Shown here in pieces: positions 26,101 through 44,065 of a stretch of 64,000 bases of DNA. The translations under genes were made by a program, and so were the position numbers. Positions within the stretch are counted from its first letter, which is position 1, and each line of letters opens with the position of its first letter. A model generated the notes under the pieces. It was not told where the DNA came from. It saw only the letters and a list, made by a program, of their open reading frames with translations, and did no database searches. Origin of the DNA: Oscheius sp. JU75 (taxonomy: Eukaryota > Nematoda > Chromadorea > Rhabditida > Rhabditidae); contig JASJZC010000005.1 of NCBI GenBank assembly GCA_037178855.1, positions 4,092,001-4,156,000 on the forward strand. The letters run 5' to 3'.

Positions 26101-26208
26101 GTGAAAGTGGACAGAATTGTGAACGGCGAGAGGAAGCCATTCTGTGTGAAGAACTGTCCAGCTGATTTGATCAAAATCGACGGAGTCTGTGCTCCAAGAA
26201 AAGTCTGA
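20139..26208 (+). CDS. Large secreted Kunitz / lustrin-type Cys-rich / EB-module protein
   Basis: Extracellular modular protein with signal peptide MRPLFLLLLLIHWVIG. The N-terminal part has EB-like Cys modules (ETCSFNTDCLGGMLC, GRISET). Next come several Kunitz-type units with R/F-YYN..C..F.Y.GC...NNF....C..FC patterns (near 22130, 22490, 22910 and 23540). From about 21770 to 25980 there are about ten lustrin-type repeats of form CP.G...Y......C....CP.GY.C........FCCG, for example CPIGFFCQFSSKKGQFQCCG. Two EB modules lie near 25030-25400. It ends CVKNCPADLIKIDGVCAPRK. Kunitz domains inhibit serine proteases; in nematodes such proteins are typical of cuticle or eggshell matrix, which is inference here. 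The exon structure at 23290-23530 is unclear, and the locus could be two genes. Poly(A) AATAAA near 26273. Confidence 0.75.
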
Positions 26209-27591
26209 TCTCCTTCTCTAACGCATCAGTTCGGTGCCTTAATCGTAGATACTATTGTATCAGTCTTTCTCGAATAAACTGTCTCCTCCTAAGGGGCGGG
26301 TACACAAAGCGTCTTGTGTATATCTCGCCCATCTAAAGCCGAGATCATCCCGTTTCGGGTCACTTGTGCTCCTCCATTCCGCCCGATATGCACACTCTTC
26401 ATAGTGACCTCGGGCTCCCTTGCGTCATCATTAATGATCAGCCAAACAGTAATGGATATGACCGAAACGTGAGCCGGCAAACAAAGTTCGCGCTAATCGG
26501 AGGACACACAGACGATCGAAACACCTGTCTGTTGCGCAGAAAAGACGACCAGCAGGTCATCCTCTTAATTGGCTCTTAAGAACAGGAAAAGAGACTGTTT
26601 GCCGTTCTCTATTTCCAGCCAAGTCTTGCTCGGAAATCGCGTCCATATTTACGTCGTTGACACTTCTTTTTATCCCGCCGCCATTTACAGCCGACCAGCT
26701 GATGTGACCACATTGATAGAGCAGCGTCATTTGCATAAAGTTTTCTCGGGTCAGTCGTTGTCCTTCTCGACCCTTTCCCATGCGCATCTGGAGTTCAGAA
26801 GACACAGCTGTGACTCTGGCTGTAAACTTGGCCCTAAAAGCAACGGGAACACTGAGTCAGACAGTCGAAAAGGAGTCGGTCTGTTCAAAAAGGCCACAGG
26901 CATGAGAATTGTCTGAGTTGACTTGACAAAACACAAGGGAAATGCCGCCTTTTTCGAACGGCCTTCTCCTGTAATAAGCTCCTCCCCTCTACGAGTTCTT
27001 TCGGCTCGACTCTCGGCTTCTCAAGTCCGAACTGTCTAACAGACACTCCTTGCCTTCCTGCCGCTAGACGCAATATTTTCGTCTTTGTCCAAGATAAGAT
27101 CTAATTCACGCAAACTGCCGGTCAGTGTGTCGCCCACCCCTGAAAGGCCACTTTAAAAACACCTGCTGAGAAGAGTTTCTAATCCATCCATCCTTCGCTT
27201 CCTTTCTAATTAACGCGCAACCTCAGTTACCTAACAGTCAAGGACGACTCTTCCTCTCTAATTGGTTAGACTCTCTCCATTACGAGCCTTTGTCTTGACA
27301 GTTTCTATTTGAGTTTACTTTCCAGCGGAATATTTGACCATGCCAAAGGGGTGGGCTAATTGGTCGAGTAGCTCATTCGAGATCTCTCACCCGAGCTAAT
27401 ATATCCCTCTCCTCCCAGTCGTTATTTTCAAACTAGTTCTTAACCATGACTTTCTCACCATCAGTTCTGTCTGACCGGCCTATTCGCTGTTTACGAGCCT
27501 CATAAGTCTCGCCATCAGTCATTCTGTTTATTACCCTATCCCATTACCGGCTGTCCATACACATTGCTCTGCAACCAGTTCTGTTCAGACC
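26209..27591. other. Long intergenic region
   Basis: About 1.4 kb without a supported exon. It contains a stem-loop at 26294-26330 and ends with the acceptor CTGTTCAG three bases before the next start codon. Confidence 0.4.
26294..26330 (+). other. Imperfect stem-loop
   Basis: TACACAA (26301-26307) pairs with TTGTGTA (26314-26320) around a 6-nt loop, flanked by GGGCG (26294-26298) and CGCCC (26326-26330). It lies just past the poly(A) signal of the Kunitz gene, so it could form in the transcript end or in DNA. Function unknown. Confidence 0.35.
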
Positions 27592-29202
27592 ATGGCCTGT
27601 GTCTCTCCGCCTCGATCCATCGCCTCTTCAGCATCTGACTATGGAACCTGTGGATCCACTTACAGCTCGGACTCGGACGAACAAGCCTCTATGCTGTCCT
27701 CTACAATTGGAATCTGTCCTCATTGCAAGACTTCCTTACAGGAGGTCAGTTACTCTTACAGTATGACCCTGAGTCGACCTTTAAACATACGAGCGGCACT
27801 TGAGATGCATTAATCCTTACCTATCGCTTTGACTAATGGACTTGGAGTGGAAGGTCTTTAGTAAGAGGGTGTCATCTCCCAAGGGACACGCGTCCAGCAT
27901 GGGGGTAATAGACTTTCTGATCCCGATGGCAAATGAGTCTAAAGGGTCATTCAGTGCACAATACGGCACGCTCAGAGCCCATAGAATAACACTACAGCCT
28001 AATGCGAGGTCAAGGAGAACCTGCCGACGGCAAGGTGTCATCTTCTGCCCACATCTCAGCAGGACCACACGCAATATGCGTCCAATTAGATTCTGAAATG
28101 GGAGTCTTTGTTTAACAGGACAGTTGAGCTAATTGCTGATTGCGTAAAGGATTCGAAGACGCAACACCTGGCCCGACGACTGGGGAACAGGGTCAACGGT
28201 CTTGACACGGGATTAGAGAGATTGCTACCGATTTCCAGGATGAGTCAATTGAGCAGATGTTAGGAGGATTTGGGGCAGACGTGATGCTTACAGTAGTCGA
28301 AATTCGATTTCAGCCTTTGACGTTACAATGTGGACACTCCTTCTGCAGCATTTGTATCTCTGAATTGTTGACCAGTCTGAACTCAAAGTACCCATTACGC
28401 CGAAGCCAAGTCCGCATGGGCCTTCGGAGTTACAATCTACAGAGGACGACTCTCTCTATTGGCAGCTACCGATCACCTGCATGTATAGTCTGCAAAGAAC
28501 CACCGAAAATTGTGAGTTTTGGGTGAGAGAAAGAGCATGGAATCTTTAGACAGCTCCGGTCCCTAACTTTGAACTTCAACTGCTCCTCCAACTTCATCAC
28601 ACCAATCAGGAGAACTTGATGCGTGGATGTTCTTTGAGAGAGTCGTTTTCCTCTTCGGAACTGAAGAAAGCCTCCATTCGAAAGTGCAAAATAGCCATCT
28701 TGGGAAGCAAAGGAGTCGGAAAGTCGACACTTGTGAGTCATGCGAAAGAGTAAGATCTAACGAACAAACTTAGAAACGAATGCAAGTAGGCAACGGGATC
28801 GTCTTTCACGATATTCTTGGAATGGACAAGCCACTCTCTCTGGAGCTGTCAGTTGGAGATGTGAGTTATATCGACTATAATACAATCAGCATAAAATTCC
28901 AGAGCTGGGAGCATACGGTGAACACGTCCGACGGATTCGTGCTCGTCTACTCGATCACTGACAGAAAGTCGTTCTTTTTCCTGACCGACATTTTCAAGAT
29001 GCTCACTTCGAGACGTGGTCTTTCCGTTCCGATTATTTTGATATCAAACAAACTGGATAGGAGCAGTGAACGAGCCGTCTCCGTGTACGAGGGACAAACC
29101 TTGTCTCTCTCCTTCAGATGTCCTTTCATGGAAGTTTCTGGAAAGAAAAACGACTGTGTGAACGAGGCCTTCAAAGAATTGGCTAGACTCTTGGGAAATT
29201 AA
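27592..29202 (+). CDS. RING finger joined to a Ras-like GTPase domain
   Basis: One spliced frame. Exon 1 (MACVSPPRSIASSASDYGT...) ends with the first zinc ligands, ICPHCKTSLQE. A 568-nt intron (27745-28312) leads to PLTLQCGHSFCSICISELL and later CIVCKEPPK, giving a RING of form CxxC...C-x-H-xx-C-xx-C...CxxC. A linker (about 50 residues) joins it to a small GTPase fold: P-loop ILGSKGVGKSTL, then LSLELSVGDSWEHT where DTAGQ is expected, DGFVLVYSITDRKSF, ISNKLDRSS (NKxD) and MEVSGKKND (in place of SAK). It ends LARLLGN without a CAAX box. So it is a likely E3 ligase with a partly degenerate Ras-like domain; TRIM23 (RING plus ARF) is the nearest known kind of architecture. The start follows an acceptor CTGTTCAG|ACC. 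Confidence 0.7.
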
Positions 29203-29809
29203 TCGCCTTCGACACTCTACTGTCTAATTAATTATCCATTTTCTTGAATTTTTTTTTTTTACATTTTGACGACAAATAAATAGTTTCGAACTCTCAGACA
29301 AGTAATGAGAAAGAGATCGATCGGAGATACTCTCGTCACTCCGTGAGCCATCTGGACGGCAGCAAAAAGTATGGATGATATTACAGCAGACCAGGACTGC
29401 GTTCGAGCTTGGATTGTCTTGTCGACTTCGTTCCGTCAGGATTTCCGGCCCTGTTTGTCTGTTCGGAAGCGAGCCGCAGCTCTCTCTGTTGACTTCGCTC
29501 GAGTATCGCCCGCATGAGCGCCCGGAGACGACGCTATGGCTCACAAGTCTGTTTCTGCCTTTTCCTCTTTTACATGTTTCTGCCTTCGTCGTGTATCATA
29601 TTTTGATCTTGCAGTCACTACCATGTCCAAATCAGTTCCATACCCTAGAAAGATTCCTCTCGTTGATAAATGCTTGTTACACCCATGCGACTATTCTAGA
29701 GACAAATCAAAGTAGTCTTCCTGTGAACATTTGAAAATAGTAGCGTCTGATGGCTATTCGAGCCCCTTGTTCACTAACAGCAAGTGTTTGTCTCGGTCCT
29801 TGAACGTCC
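29203..29809. other. Intergenic region
   Basis: Holds a T-rich stretch at 29248-29262 behind the RING-GTPase stop, and AATAAA near 29275. No supported coding exon seen. Confidence 0.4.
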
Positions 29810-30440
29810 TTGTCCCGTATGTTTTCTCTCAGGCAAATTAACCAAAAACCTTTTGCTCCAGGGCCGGTCACTGACTTCTCCAGCTTTAATCTCGTCGACA
29901 GTGGCGTGGACACCCCGAGTAGAAGTCCCTTCGTCGACCCGTCCCTCTTCGGCTGCTCTTCCTCCTCCAGATCCAAGAAGAGTAGCTGCTAGACGGGTCT
30001 CCGGGTATAGGAAGCCAGTAGTCAATGGTTTGTGGGTCTTTGTGTTCGACTGGAAAATAATTTTAGCAGACCATGCAGGTCTGGTCAATAGGTATCTTAA
30101 TGCTTCGAGAGAACGATTCGAAGATCAAGAGGAGGAGAGTATAGAGCAGCTAGTAGCTAGGTATATCGGGTCAAACAACAGTTTATTTGTTTCAGATATC
30201 GTCCAAAATCAGTTGGAATTGAAGATGCATGTATTTCCCGCCGAAATTCCTTACAAGGCACATCGACTCCCTCCAGTCCAATGCCCATTACTCCGTGTCT
30301 ATCCAGGTATCCTCTTTACAAGTTGCACATAGAAATTGTTTAGAAACTCGTTGACTGAGGCTCGATTAAGCGCGTCGGATGTGCGGATAAGATGGCAGCT
30401 CCTTTCGACGGCAGAGACCGGTGGGTTTTCGGTGAGCGTG
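29810..30440 (+). CDS. Upstream exons, possibly an alternative 5' end of the NUAK/UNC-82 gene
   Basis: Three short exons read through clean splice sites: one ending VAARRVSGYRKPVVN near 30020, then HAGLVNRYLNASRERFEDQ and EEESIEQLVAR (30065-30160), then YRPKSVGIEDACISRRNSLQ and STPSSPMPITPCLS (30197-30306), continuing RNSLTEARLSASDVRIRW after 30344. The product is Ser/Arg-rich and disordered, of the kind found before long kinase domains, and it is on the kinase strand. No start ATG was found with confidence, nor the link to 31364. It may instead be a separate gene. Confidence 0.4.
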
Positions 30441-31363
30441 CAAACAGCACAGCTCTCGAACTGAGCTGCCATCACACACTCTCAGTAGATCCTCCTCCGG
30501 TACTATTCTGACATTTGTTTGTTCAACTTATTGTTTCATTGTCTTTTGTTAAGGGGCAATTTGAAAACTTAGTCCCCGTCTAAGGCTCCCGTGCAGTGAT
30601 GTGTTTTGGCGGATCTCTCTCAAAGCGTCAGGTGTCTCTGGCCTGGCTGACCGCCCACATCCCCCAAGACTACCATTCTCTAGCACTTTTCTTCAACTAG
30701 TCAAAATCTTCAGACGATCCGAGTTCGGGTTCTTCCTCCAAAAATACCTTTCATTATCAAAACTGCGTAGAAGTGAAAATGTTTTCTTACTATCAAACTA
30801 GCCAGTCCTATAAAAGTTTGTAAGATGTTGTAAAACATGCTGAATTGGAAAACCAAGCCAGCCGTTCTATTGAAGGCAACTCTGGTTACACTCTGTCCAA
30901 TAGCTATTCTTTTCAGCTGAAATCTAAATGTTTTGTTAAGGTAACACCCTTATAAGGGAATGCAATACAACAATGATAAAGATGTCCATTTCACTTGACA
31001 CAAAATCCCGATTAGAAGTGGTAAATTTTCGAGCTCCCGCAAATTGCGCAAGTGCTTTATGTGTAACATACGAACCACACGAGCAATCGTGTCTCTAATC
31101 AATTCTGCCTCTTTCCGATGTTCACTCTTTTGAAAGAAAGAAAAAAAATGTTTGAAATGAAAAGTTCTACAAGTCACTCGAAAAGTTCTTGTCTCTGCTC
31201 CACATTTTCCATTTATAAGTCTTGTCGCTGTGAGCTGTTCTGCCTCCTCCCCCGTTCCGGATGACGAAAAGAGGTTGTGAGTCAGAAACTAAGAACAGCT
31301 GTTCTGCTCCTCTGCAGTTCTGATCGATATCCAGGCAATTTCCAAGTTTTAGGCAGCGGTCGG
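30441..31363. other. Intron or intergenic region before the kinase exons
   Basis: No convincing exon. Ends with acceptor CAAGTTTTAG near 31351 ahead of the ATG at 31364. Confidence 0.35.
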
Positions 31364-38579
<7,216 letters not shown>

Positions 38580-39563
38580 TCAAAACGATGTCTTCGACAC
38601 GAGTAAATTTTCATATTTCCCGGATCAATTCATGCCTTATTTTTAGATTTGTTTTAACTGCTTTTGCCATTGTTCCAGAGAGAACAATAAAGAGTCTGAA
38701 CTGTTGCCACGTTTGTCTTTATGCATGAAATGGACTTATACATTTTTTTGTCGACAAGCTAGGTGTAAAAACGGTGAAGCGCTGCACTTCTGCCAAAATT
38801 GTTGCAACACATTATCAGAGAATTGAATTCCCGCACACGTCATTTGAACAAGACAAGCGCGCGAAATACTCTTCAGGTAGATATTTCCTTTTCCGTCCCC
38901 CTTGTTTCTTTCTCACGTTTTTCTTTATGCTTTCCATCAAGAGTTCTTCTGCGATAAGGAAAAGAGTAGCAGCTATCTTGTTGGACGCGCGGCGGACGCC
39001 TGTTCTTACGTCATAATGCCAGCCGGCGGGTTGCGCTATATCTCTGCACAAAATCGATTCAGTGGATAGTTGCCTCGTTTGCTAAATTTGTTAAAAGCAA
39101 CTAAAATTTGTAAGAAAAAACATTGAGTTGGAGTTTGTGGAAACTACAAAATAGAATAGCTTGTATGATAGTTTGTCCTGTTACCCAGAGTCTCCTTTTT
39201 CGGTAGTTTTCTTAGTACTTTTCCAAATTTCAAAGCCTTTTTTCTGTATGACCTATTTTCTAAAAAAAAAAAAAAGTAAACCAGTTGGGGGAATCCCCGT
39301 CCAATGTAATGCTAACTGCGTCAATACGTACCGCCCGTGAACTCCTCGACTTCCCCCACAGTTTAACTCATTCCCGAACAGCCGAAAATCTTTTATTCAG
39401 TGACTGTCCCATAATATTGAATCATTTCTCAACTTTGACATCATATTGATGTCATCTTGTTTTAAAATCACATGACTTCTGCCGATCATGTTATTATTTC
39501 GATCACTGATTTCACAATGTTTTCAAGTTTATACTTTCCAGATCGGGCCTTGGGTTCCATAAA
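38580..39563. other. Intergenic region upstream of OGDH
   Basis: About 1 kb, AT-rich, with an A-run at 39262-39274 and no supported exon. It ends with acceptor CTTTCCAG at about 39541, 23 nt before the OGDH start. Confidence 0.45.
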
Positions 39564-42500
39564 ATGCATCGTGCATTTAGTCGCCTAGCGTCACCTAGTA
39601 GAGCCTCGTTGGCCGTGCGAAATGCTTCTACGGTGACTAAGAAGACAATCCCGGTGATACAGGTGTTTACCAATTTTATAGTTTACGCTATACTTTTTAG
39701 GTTCGCCGGCAATCCGTGGCCGCTTCTGTGAAGCATGAAAACTTCATGAATGGATCGTCGTCCGTGTACATCGAACAAATGTACGAAGCCTGGCAGGAGG
39801 ACCCGAAATCCGTTCACACCTCGTGGGATGCATACTTCCGTAATGTAGAAGCCGGGGCTGGACCCGGCCAAGCTTTCCAAGCTGCTCCAGCCGTATCGCT
39901 CTTTCCCGGACTTGTTCCGTTCCAACAATCAGCCGCCGTGGCCGTTCCCAGCAAGTTCGTTTTACCTTTTCATACTTTCATAAAAGGCGGAAAATATCAT
40001 TCACTTTTGAAACACACTAAACGCTCAAATTCATTTCGCATTTTGTAATTACCGATAACTTCTTCCAGTCTGCCACCCTTAGCCGAACGCGTCTCTCGGT
40101 AAGCTATTAGTTGAAAACTCTGTCCTAACAAAGATCGTCCGTTCTCTGCTTCTAAAATCGTAATTTTTCCTTGAATGGAATTCGAGTGGGAGTAATCGAG
40201 TGCATTTGTACAACAAATAACATTTTTTCTACTCTCAGACGTGTTTCTAATTTAGTTTTTATAGAGGAACGGCTGATCTGTCTGCTTCCGTCCAGTCCAT
40301 CGCCGAACATCTCAAAATCCAGCTTCTGATCCGCAGTTATCAGGTATTTTTCAGTTAAAAATTTACAATACTAATGTTATAGACCCGCGGACACAATATC
40401 GCCGACCTCGATCCTCTTGGAATTAACAGCGCCGATCTCGATGACACTATCCCTCCCGAGCTCGAGCTTTCTTTCTACGGATTCGGCGAGCGTGATCTCG
40501 ATCGGGAATTCGTCCTCCCCCCCACTACTTTCATCGGAGGAGACCAAAAAGCCTTGACTCTGAGAGACATCGTGGGCCGGCTGAAAGTAATATTTTTATA
40601 TTTTTATTCAAAATACCTTCTTAGAAAATCTATTGCAAGACTACCGGTGTGGAGTACATGCATCTCAATAACTTGGAGCAGCAAGATTGGATTCGTCAAC
40701 GTTTCGAAGCACCTCGTGTGACTGAGCTTTCTCACGACCAGAAGAAGGTTCGATATTCTATGAATGTAGCACTGCAAACTAGTTTAGGTGCTTTTCAAGC
40801 GTCTTATTCGGTCTACAAAATTCGAAGAGTTCTTGGCTAAGAAATGGCCGAGTGAGAAACGTTTCGGGCTTGAAGGATGCGAAGTTCTGATCCCAGCAAT
40901 CAAGCAAGTCATCGATACATCTTCTGCTCTCGGTGTCGACTCGGTTGTCATCGGAATGCCCCATCGCGGACGCTTGAACGTATGTCACAACTTTATTTCA
41001 CGTCTGATCATAATTTGTCTAAAAATTTTAGTTTTCTTTGGTATGCCTCCAAACTATGAATAGAATTAGATAAGACTGGGTCGACCTGCTGCACGAAGTT
41101 TCAGCCGATTTGCTTTTTCAATGACTGAGCTGCGCCAATTTTTCACTTTTTGGGGTCCGACCTCGCGGCACTCACCCACAAATTTTTTTTGGTCATTAGA
41201 TTGGTACGTGACATAGCCTATTCCATGTGAAACCAATGTGGGTACAAATCTGCAAAGGTTTCACATGGAGCACGCTATGTCACGTTCCATTTTGATGACT
41301 ACAAAAGAATTTGTGAATGAGTCCCGCGAGGTCGGACCCCAAAAAGTGAGAAAATCGGCGTTGCTCGGCCGTCGTAAAAGCAGGTCGGTCCAGTCTTACT
41401 TAATTACACTCAAAGGCATTTCGATAAAAACCAAAAATATTTAGGGACGCGGGTCAAAAACATATCAAATGTGATATGTTACTAAGATTCATTCAGGTGC
41501 TTGCTAACGTCTGCCGCCAGCCATTGTCCACGATTCTCTCCCAATTTTCCACCCTCGAACCAGCCGATGAAGGATCTGGAGATGTCAAATATCACTTGGG
41601 AGTTTGTATCGAGCGTCTGAATCGTCAATCTCAGCGTAAAGTGAAGATAGCTGTTGTTGCCAATCCTTCTCATTTGGAAGCCGTTGATCCCATCGTTCAA
41701 GGAAAGGTATACTAAATTCTTATTTGTAAATTTTCTTAATCAATAGGTCCGGGCGGAAGCTTTTTATGCCGGTGACTACAAATGCGATCGGACAATGCCG
41801 ATACTCCTTCACGGAGATGCTGCCTTCTCCGGACAAGGAGTCGTCATGGAGACCTTCAACTTAGGCGATCTTCCCAGCTATACCACAGCCGGAACAATCC
41901 ACATTGTCTGCAACAACCAGATCGGCTTCACTACCGACCCCAGGAGCAGCCGATCGTCACCCTACTGTACGGATGTTGGTCGTGTGGTTGGATGTCCCAT
42001 TTTCCACGTCAACGTCGACGATCCAGAGGCGGTCATGCACGTGTGCAACGTGGCTTCCGACTGGAGAAAGACCTTTAAGAAGGACGTCATCATTGATCTG
42101 GTCTGCTATCGTCGTCATGGACACAACGAATTGGATGAGCCCATGTTCACACAGCCGTTGATGTACCAGAAAATCAAGCAGACTAAAACGGCTCTGGAGA
42201 AATACCAGGAGAAGATTGTCAGTGACGGTGTCGCCAACGACCAATACGTCAAGGTTTCTTTACTTTTCATGGCATTTCAAAGAGCCAATTCAGGACGAAC
42301 TGACAAAGTACGGATCCATCTTGGACGAGGCCTATGAAAATGCGCAGAAGGTGACTTTTGTCAGAAACCGCGACTGGCTCGACTCGCCCTGGGATGATTT
42401 CTTCAAGAAGAGAGATCCCCTGAAAATCCCATCTACTGGAATTGACCAAAACGAGATTAACGCTATTATTGACAAGTTCAGGTATCTTTGTTCGGCTACC

Positions 42501-43898
42501 GAAAACAGTTCTCCTTTAGCTCTGTTCCTGAAGGATTCAATCTGCACAGAGGATTGGAAAGAACTCTAAAAGGTCGCAAGCAGATGGTTGCCGACAATTC
42601 GGTCGATTGGTCCATCGGAGAAGCACTTGCCTTTGGATCTCTGCTGAAGGAAGGAACCCATGTCCGTCTCTCGGGACAGGACGTTGAACGTGGAACTTTC
42701 TCGCACAGACATCACGTTCTTCACGACCAGAAGATTGACCAGAAAATCTACAACCCTCTCAATGATTTGGCCGAAGGACAGGCAGAATACACTGTTTGCA
42801 ACTCGTCCCTTTCTGAGTATGCCGTCCTCGGATTTGAACTTGGTTCGTTCGTTACTTTGGATTGATTAGATTGATGTTTACAGGTTACTCAATGGTAGAT
42901 CCAAACGCTTTGGTTATCTGGGAAGCCCAGTTCGGTGACTTCGCCAATACTGCTCAATGTATCATCGATCAGTTTATCTCATCGGGACAATCCAAGTGGA
43001 TTCGTCAATCTGGTCTGGTGATGCTCCTTCCTCACGGATACGAAGGAATGGGCCCTGAGCACTCTTCTGCTCGTCCTGAACGATTCCTTCAGATGTGCAA
43101 CGAAGACGATGAAATCGATCTTAACGTTAGTTGGTTTACAAGGACACTCATTGGCTTCATTTTCAGAAAGTTTCCTTCGGCCCTACGTTTGAGGCTCAAC
43201 AGCTGCACGACACGAACTGGATTGTTGCCAACTGCACTACTCCAGCCAACATTTATCATCTTCTCCGTCGTCAGTCTACAATGCCTTTCCGCAAGCCAGC
43301 AGTAGTAATGTCTCCCAAGTCTCTCCTCCGTCATCCTCAAGCTCGTTCCCCTATTGAGGATTTCCTTCCCGGAACCCATTTCAAGAGAATTATTCCTGAT
43401 AGTAGCATCCAAAACACCTCCAATGTCCAGCGTCTCATCTTCTGCACTGGAAAGGTCTACTACGACCTCGTTGCTGCTCGCAAACACATCAAGAAAGAGG
43501 ACAAGGTCGCCATTGTAAGAGTCGAACAGATCTCGCCATTCCCGTACGATCTGATCCAGGAGGAGTGCAGGAAATATCCAGGAGCTGAACTCTTCTGGGC
43601 TCAAGAGGTCAACTTTTCGTTTGTTTGTTGAGTTAGATTGTTTTCAGGAGCACAAAAACATGGGTGCATGGGCTTTCGTTCAGCCACGTTTCAACTCCCT
43701 CCTTTCCCCGGACAGCAGAGCAGTTAAATATGCTGGTCGTTTGCCATCTTCCTCTCCAGCTACTGGTAACAAGTATACCCACATGCAGGTAACTTGATCT
43801 ATTTACTTGTTCAATCTGAATGCGTTCAGGAGCAAAAGGAGATGATGGGCAAATGTTTCGATGCCCCTAAATCCGACTTTGCCGGCTTCAAGGTCTAA
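39564..43898 (+). CDS. ogdh-1: 2-oxoglutarate dehydrogenase E1 component
   Basis: Thiamine-diphosphate enzyme of the TCA cycle, mitochondrial matrix. [20 protein letters not shown] is a transit peptide. The E1 N-terminal region follows: [20 protein letters not shown] and SWDAYFRN, then [18 protein letters not shown]. Catalytic landmarks are [43 protein letters not shown], the NNQIGFTT ThDP-binding loop, [43 protein letters not shown] and a C-terminal [15 protein letters not shown]. It ends DFAGFKV. Exons are contiguous with normal length. Odd points: a 30-nt microexon (40069-40098) and a 517-nt intron (40980-41496) that contains a foldback element. The symbol is the C. elegans name. Confidence 0.97.
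41073..41396. mobile_element. MITE-like foldback element in an OGDH intron
   Basis: The 324-bp element is almost wholly an inverted repeat. The ends read AGACTGGgtCGACCTGCT on the left and, as reverse complement, AGACTGGacCGACCTGCT on the right. Inner arms include TTTTGGGGTCCGACCTCGCGG against CCGCGAGGTCGGACCCCAAAA (near 41145 and 41325) and ACGTGACATAGC / GCTATGTCACGT with CCATGTGAAACC / GGTTTCACATGG near the centre. It is flanked on both sides by TA (41071-41072 and 41397-41398), as Tc1/mariner-type insertions are. There is no internal coding capacity. Confidence 0.82.
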
Positions 43899-44065
43899 AG
43901 AAGATCGGCCACCCGAGAAACCCGGTTCGTCCACAGTCTACTTGATTTCCACTTTATCACACGTTTTTTTGCTTTAAAATGTAGCCCGACTTCTAGTGTT
44001 TTCGTTTTTGCGACCACATTTAATTGTTTACCCCAGGTCCGAGAAAATGAAGATAGAATTTTTGT

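Noticed and set aside
27817-28096. Overlapping open frames on both strands inside the RING-GTPase gene
   Set aside because: They lie in the 568-nt intron whose flanks join the RING zinc ligands in frame; no motif is seen in them.
29224-29734. Open frames behind the RING-GTPase gene
   Set aside because: No ATG with acceptor context, no domains, and frames are short on both strands; treated as intergenic.
39287-39300. NF-kB-like palindrome GGGGGAATCCCC
   Set aside because: A single short motif in a 1-kb intergenic region is expected by chance, and nothing else supports it.
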